The notes under the pieces were generated by a model, which ran no database searches, was not told the origin of the DNA, and worked only from the letters and a program-made list of their open reading frames with translations. 64,000 bases of DNA from Saprospiraceae bacterium. Its GTDB lineage: Bacteria > Bacteroidota > Bacteroidia > Chitinophagales > Saprospiraceae. Made by a program: the position numbers and the translations under genes. Each line of letters starts with the position of its first letter. The stretch's first letter is position 1. The DNA lies in contig JAGQWX010000019.1 of assembly GCA_020436935.1 (NCBI GenBank), positions 18,554 to 82,553 of the forward strand, in the 5' to 3' direction. This document shows positions 63,898-64,000 of this stretch, piece after piece.

Positions 63898-64000
63898 TTA
63901 CAGCAATGCAAAACCGATGGCGGTATTTACTGTATCTTTGACAACATTGAGTGCTGCGTTAATTGCCGCCTCAACAGCGAGGATGCCAAGACCTTCAAGA
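63898..64000 (-). CDS. C-terminal end of an unidentified protein
   Basis: On the minus strand the frame is open from the window edge for 33 residues to a TAA at 63898-63900. The visible part (LEGLGILAVEAAINAALNVV, then KDTVNTAIGFALL) is Ala-rich and hydrophobic, as a helical or membrane end would be. The rest lies outside. Too short to assign a family. Confidence 0.45.
   Translation of the reverse strand, partial: LEGLGILAVEAAINAALNVVKDTVNTAIGFALL

Overview
The window (about 40% G+C by eye) comes from the chromosome of a member of the Bacteroidota, most likely a free-living, polymer-degrading lineage such as the Saprospiria. Signs are a SusC/SusD pair, many lipoproteins with a Cys lipobox, type IX secretion (T9SS) C-terminal sorting domains, a gliding-motility-type C-terminal domain, several TAnnTTTG promoter boxes and no strong Shine-Dalgarno sequences. 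The species-level placement is an inference. No rRNA, tRNA or CRISPR array was seen.

Layout. 1-11.5 kb: a glycan uptake locus with the end of a SusC-like transporter, a SusD-like lipoprotein, a terminator, then a separately promoted set of two huge FG-GAP/UnbV lipoproteins and a GH1 beta-glucosidase. 11.6-17.5 kb: a plug-domain-only lipoprotein, a secreted subtilase-like protein, two tandem copies of an M57-like (HEIGH) metalloprotease lipoprotein and a small outer-membrane barrel. 17.6-20.5 kb: EngB GTPase, a PlsB/PlsC-type acyltransferase and a DEDDh exonuclease. 20.5-35.3 kb, minus strand: a 1816-residue T9SS adhesin-like protein, an FG-GAP surface protein, an LptF/LptG permease, a HerA-like DUF853 ATPase and a reprolysin-like metalloprotease. 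35.4-39.4 kb: an Hsp20-like protein and a repair cluster (RecQ, RadC, SSB). 39.4-46.6 kb: mixed genes (DUF305, DinB, WYL regulator, M52-like, unknowns, GMC oxidoreductase with its gluconate-dehydrogenase subunit 3 partner) and two striking repeat blocks. 47-49.4 kb: a TonB-dependent receptor.

49.7-58.4 kb is the accessory part: a PemK/MazF toxin-antitoxin pair, a frameshifted HD-domain alarmone-hydrolase-like gene, then a DUF262 gene overlapping a HEPN-like gene and a 1798-residue SF1 helicase fused to a Vsr/DUF559-type nuclease. Folded elements that resemble integron attC sites follow the HEPN gene and the helicase gene, and a good promoter stands in front. This is the best candidate for an undescribed defence module.

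58.5-63.9 kb is a MacAB-like export operon (adaptor, ATPase, FtsX-type permease). Each of its two gaps holds a four-helix-bundle (S23/IVP) gene flanked by inverted low-complexity repeats, which suggests insertion of small mobile units. The window ends in the C-terminal part of an unidentified minus-strand gene.
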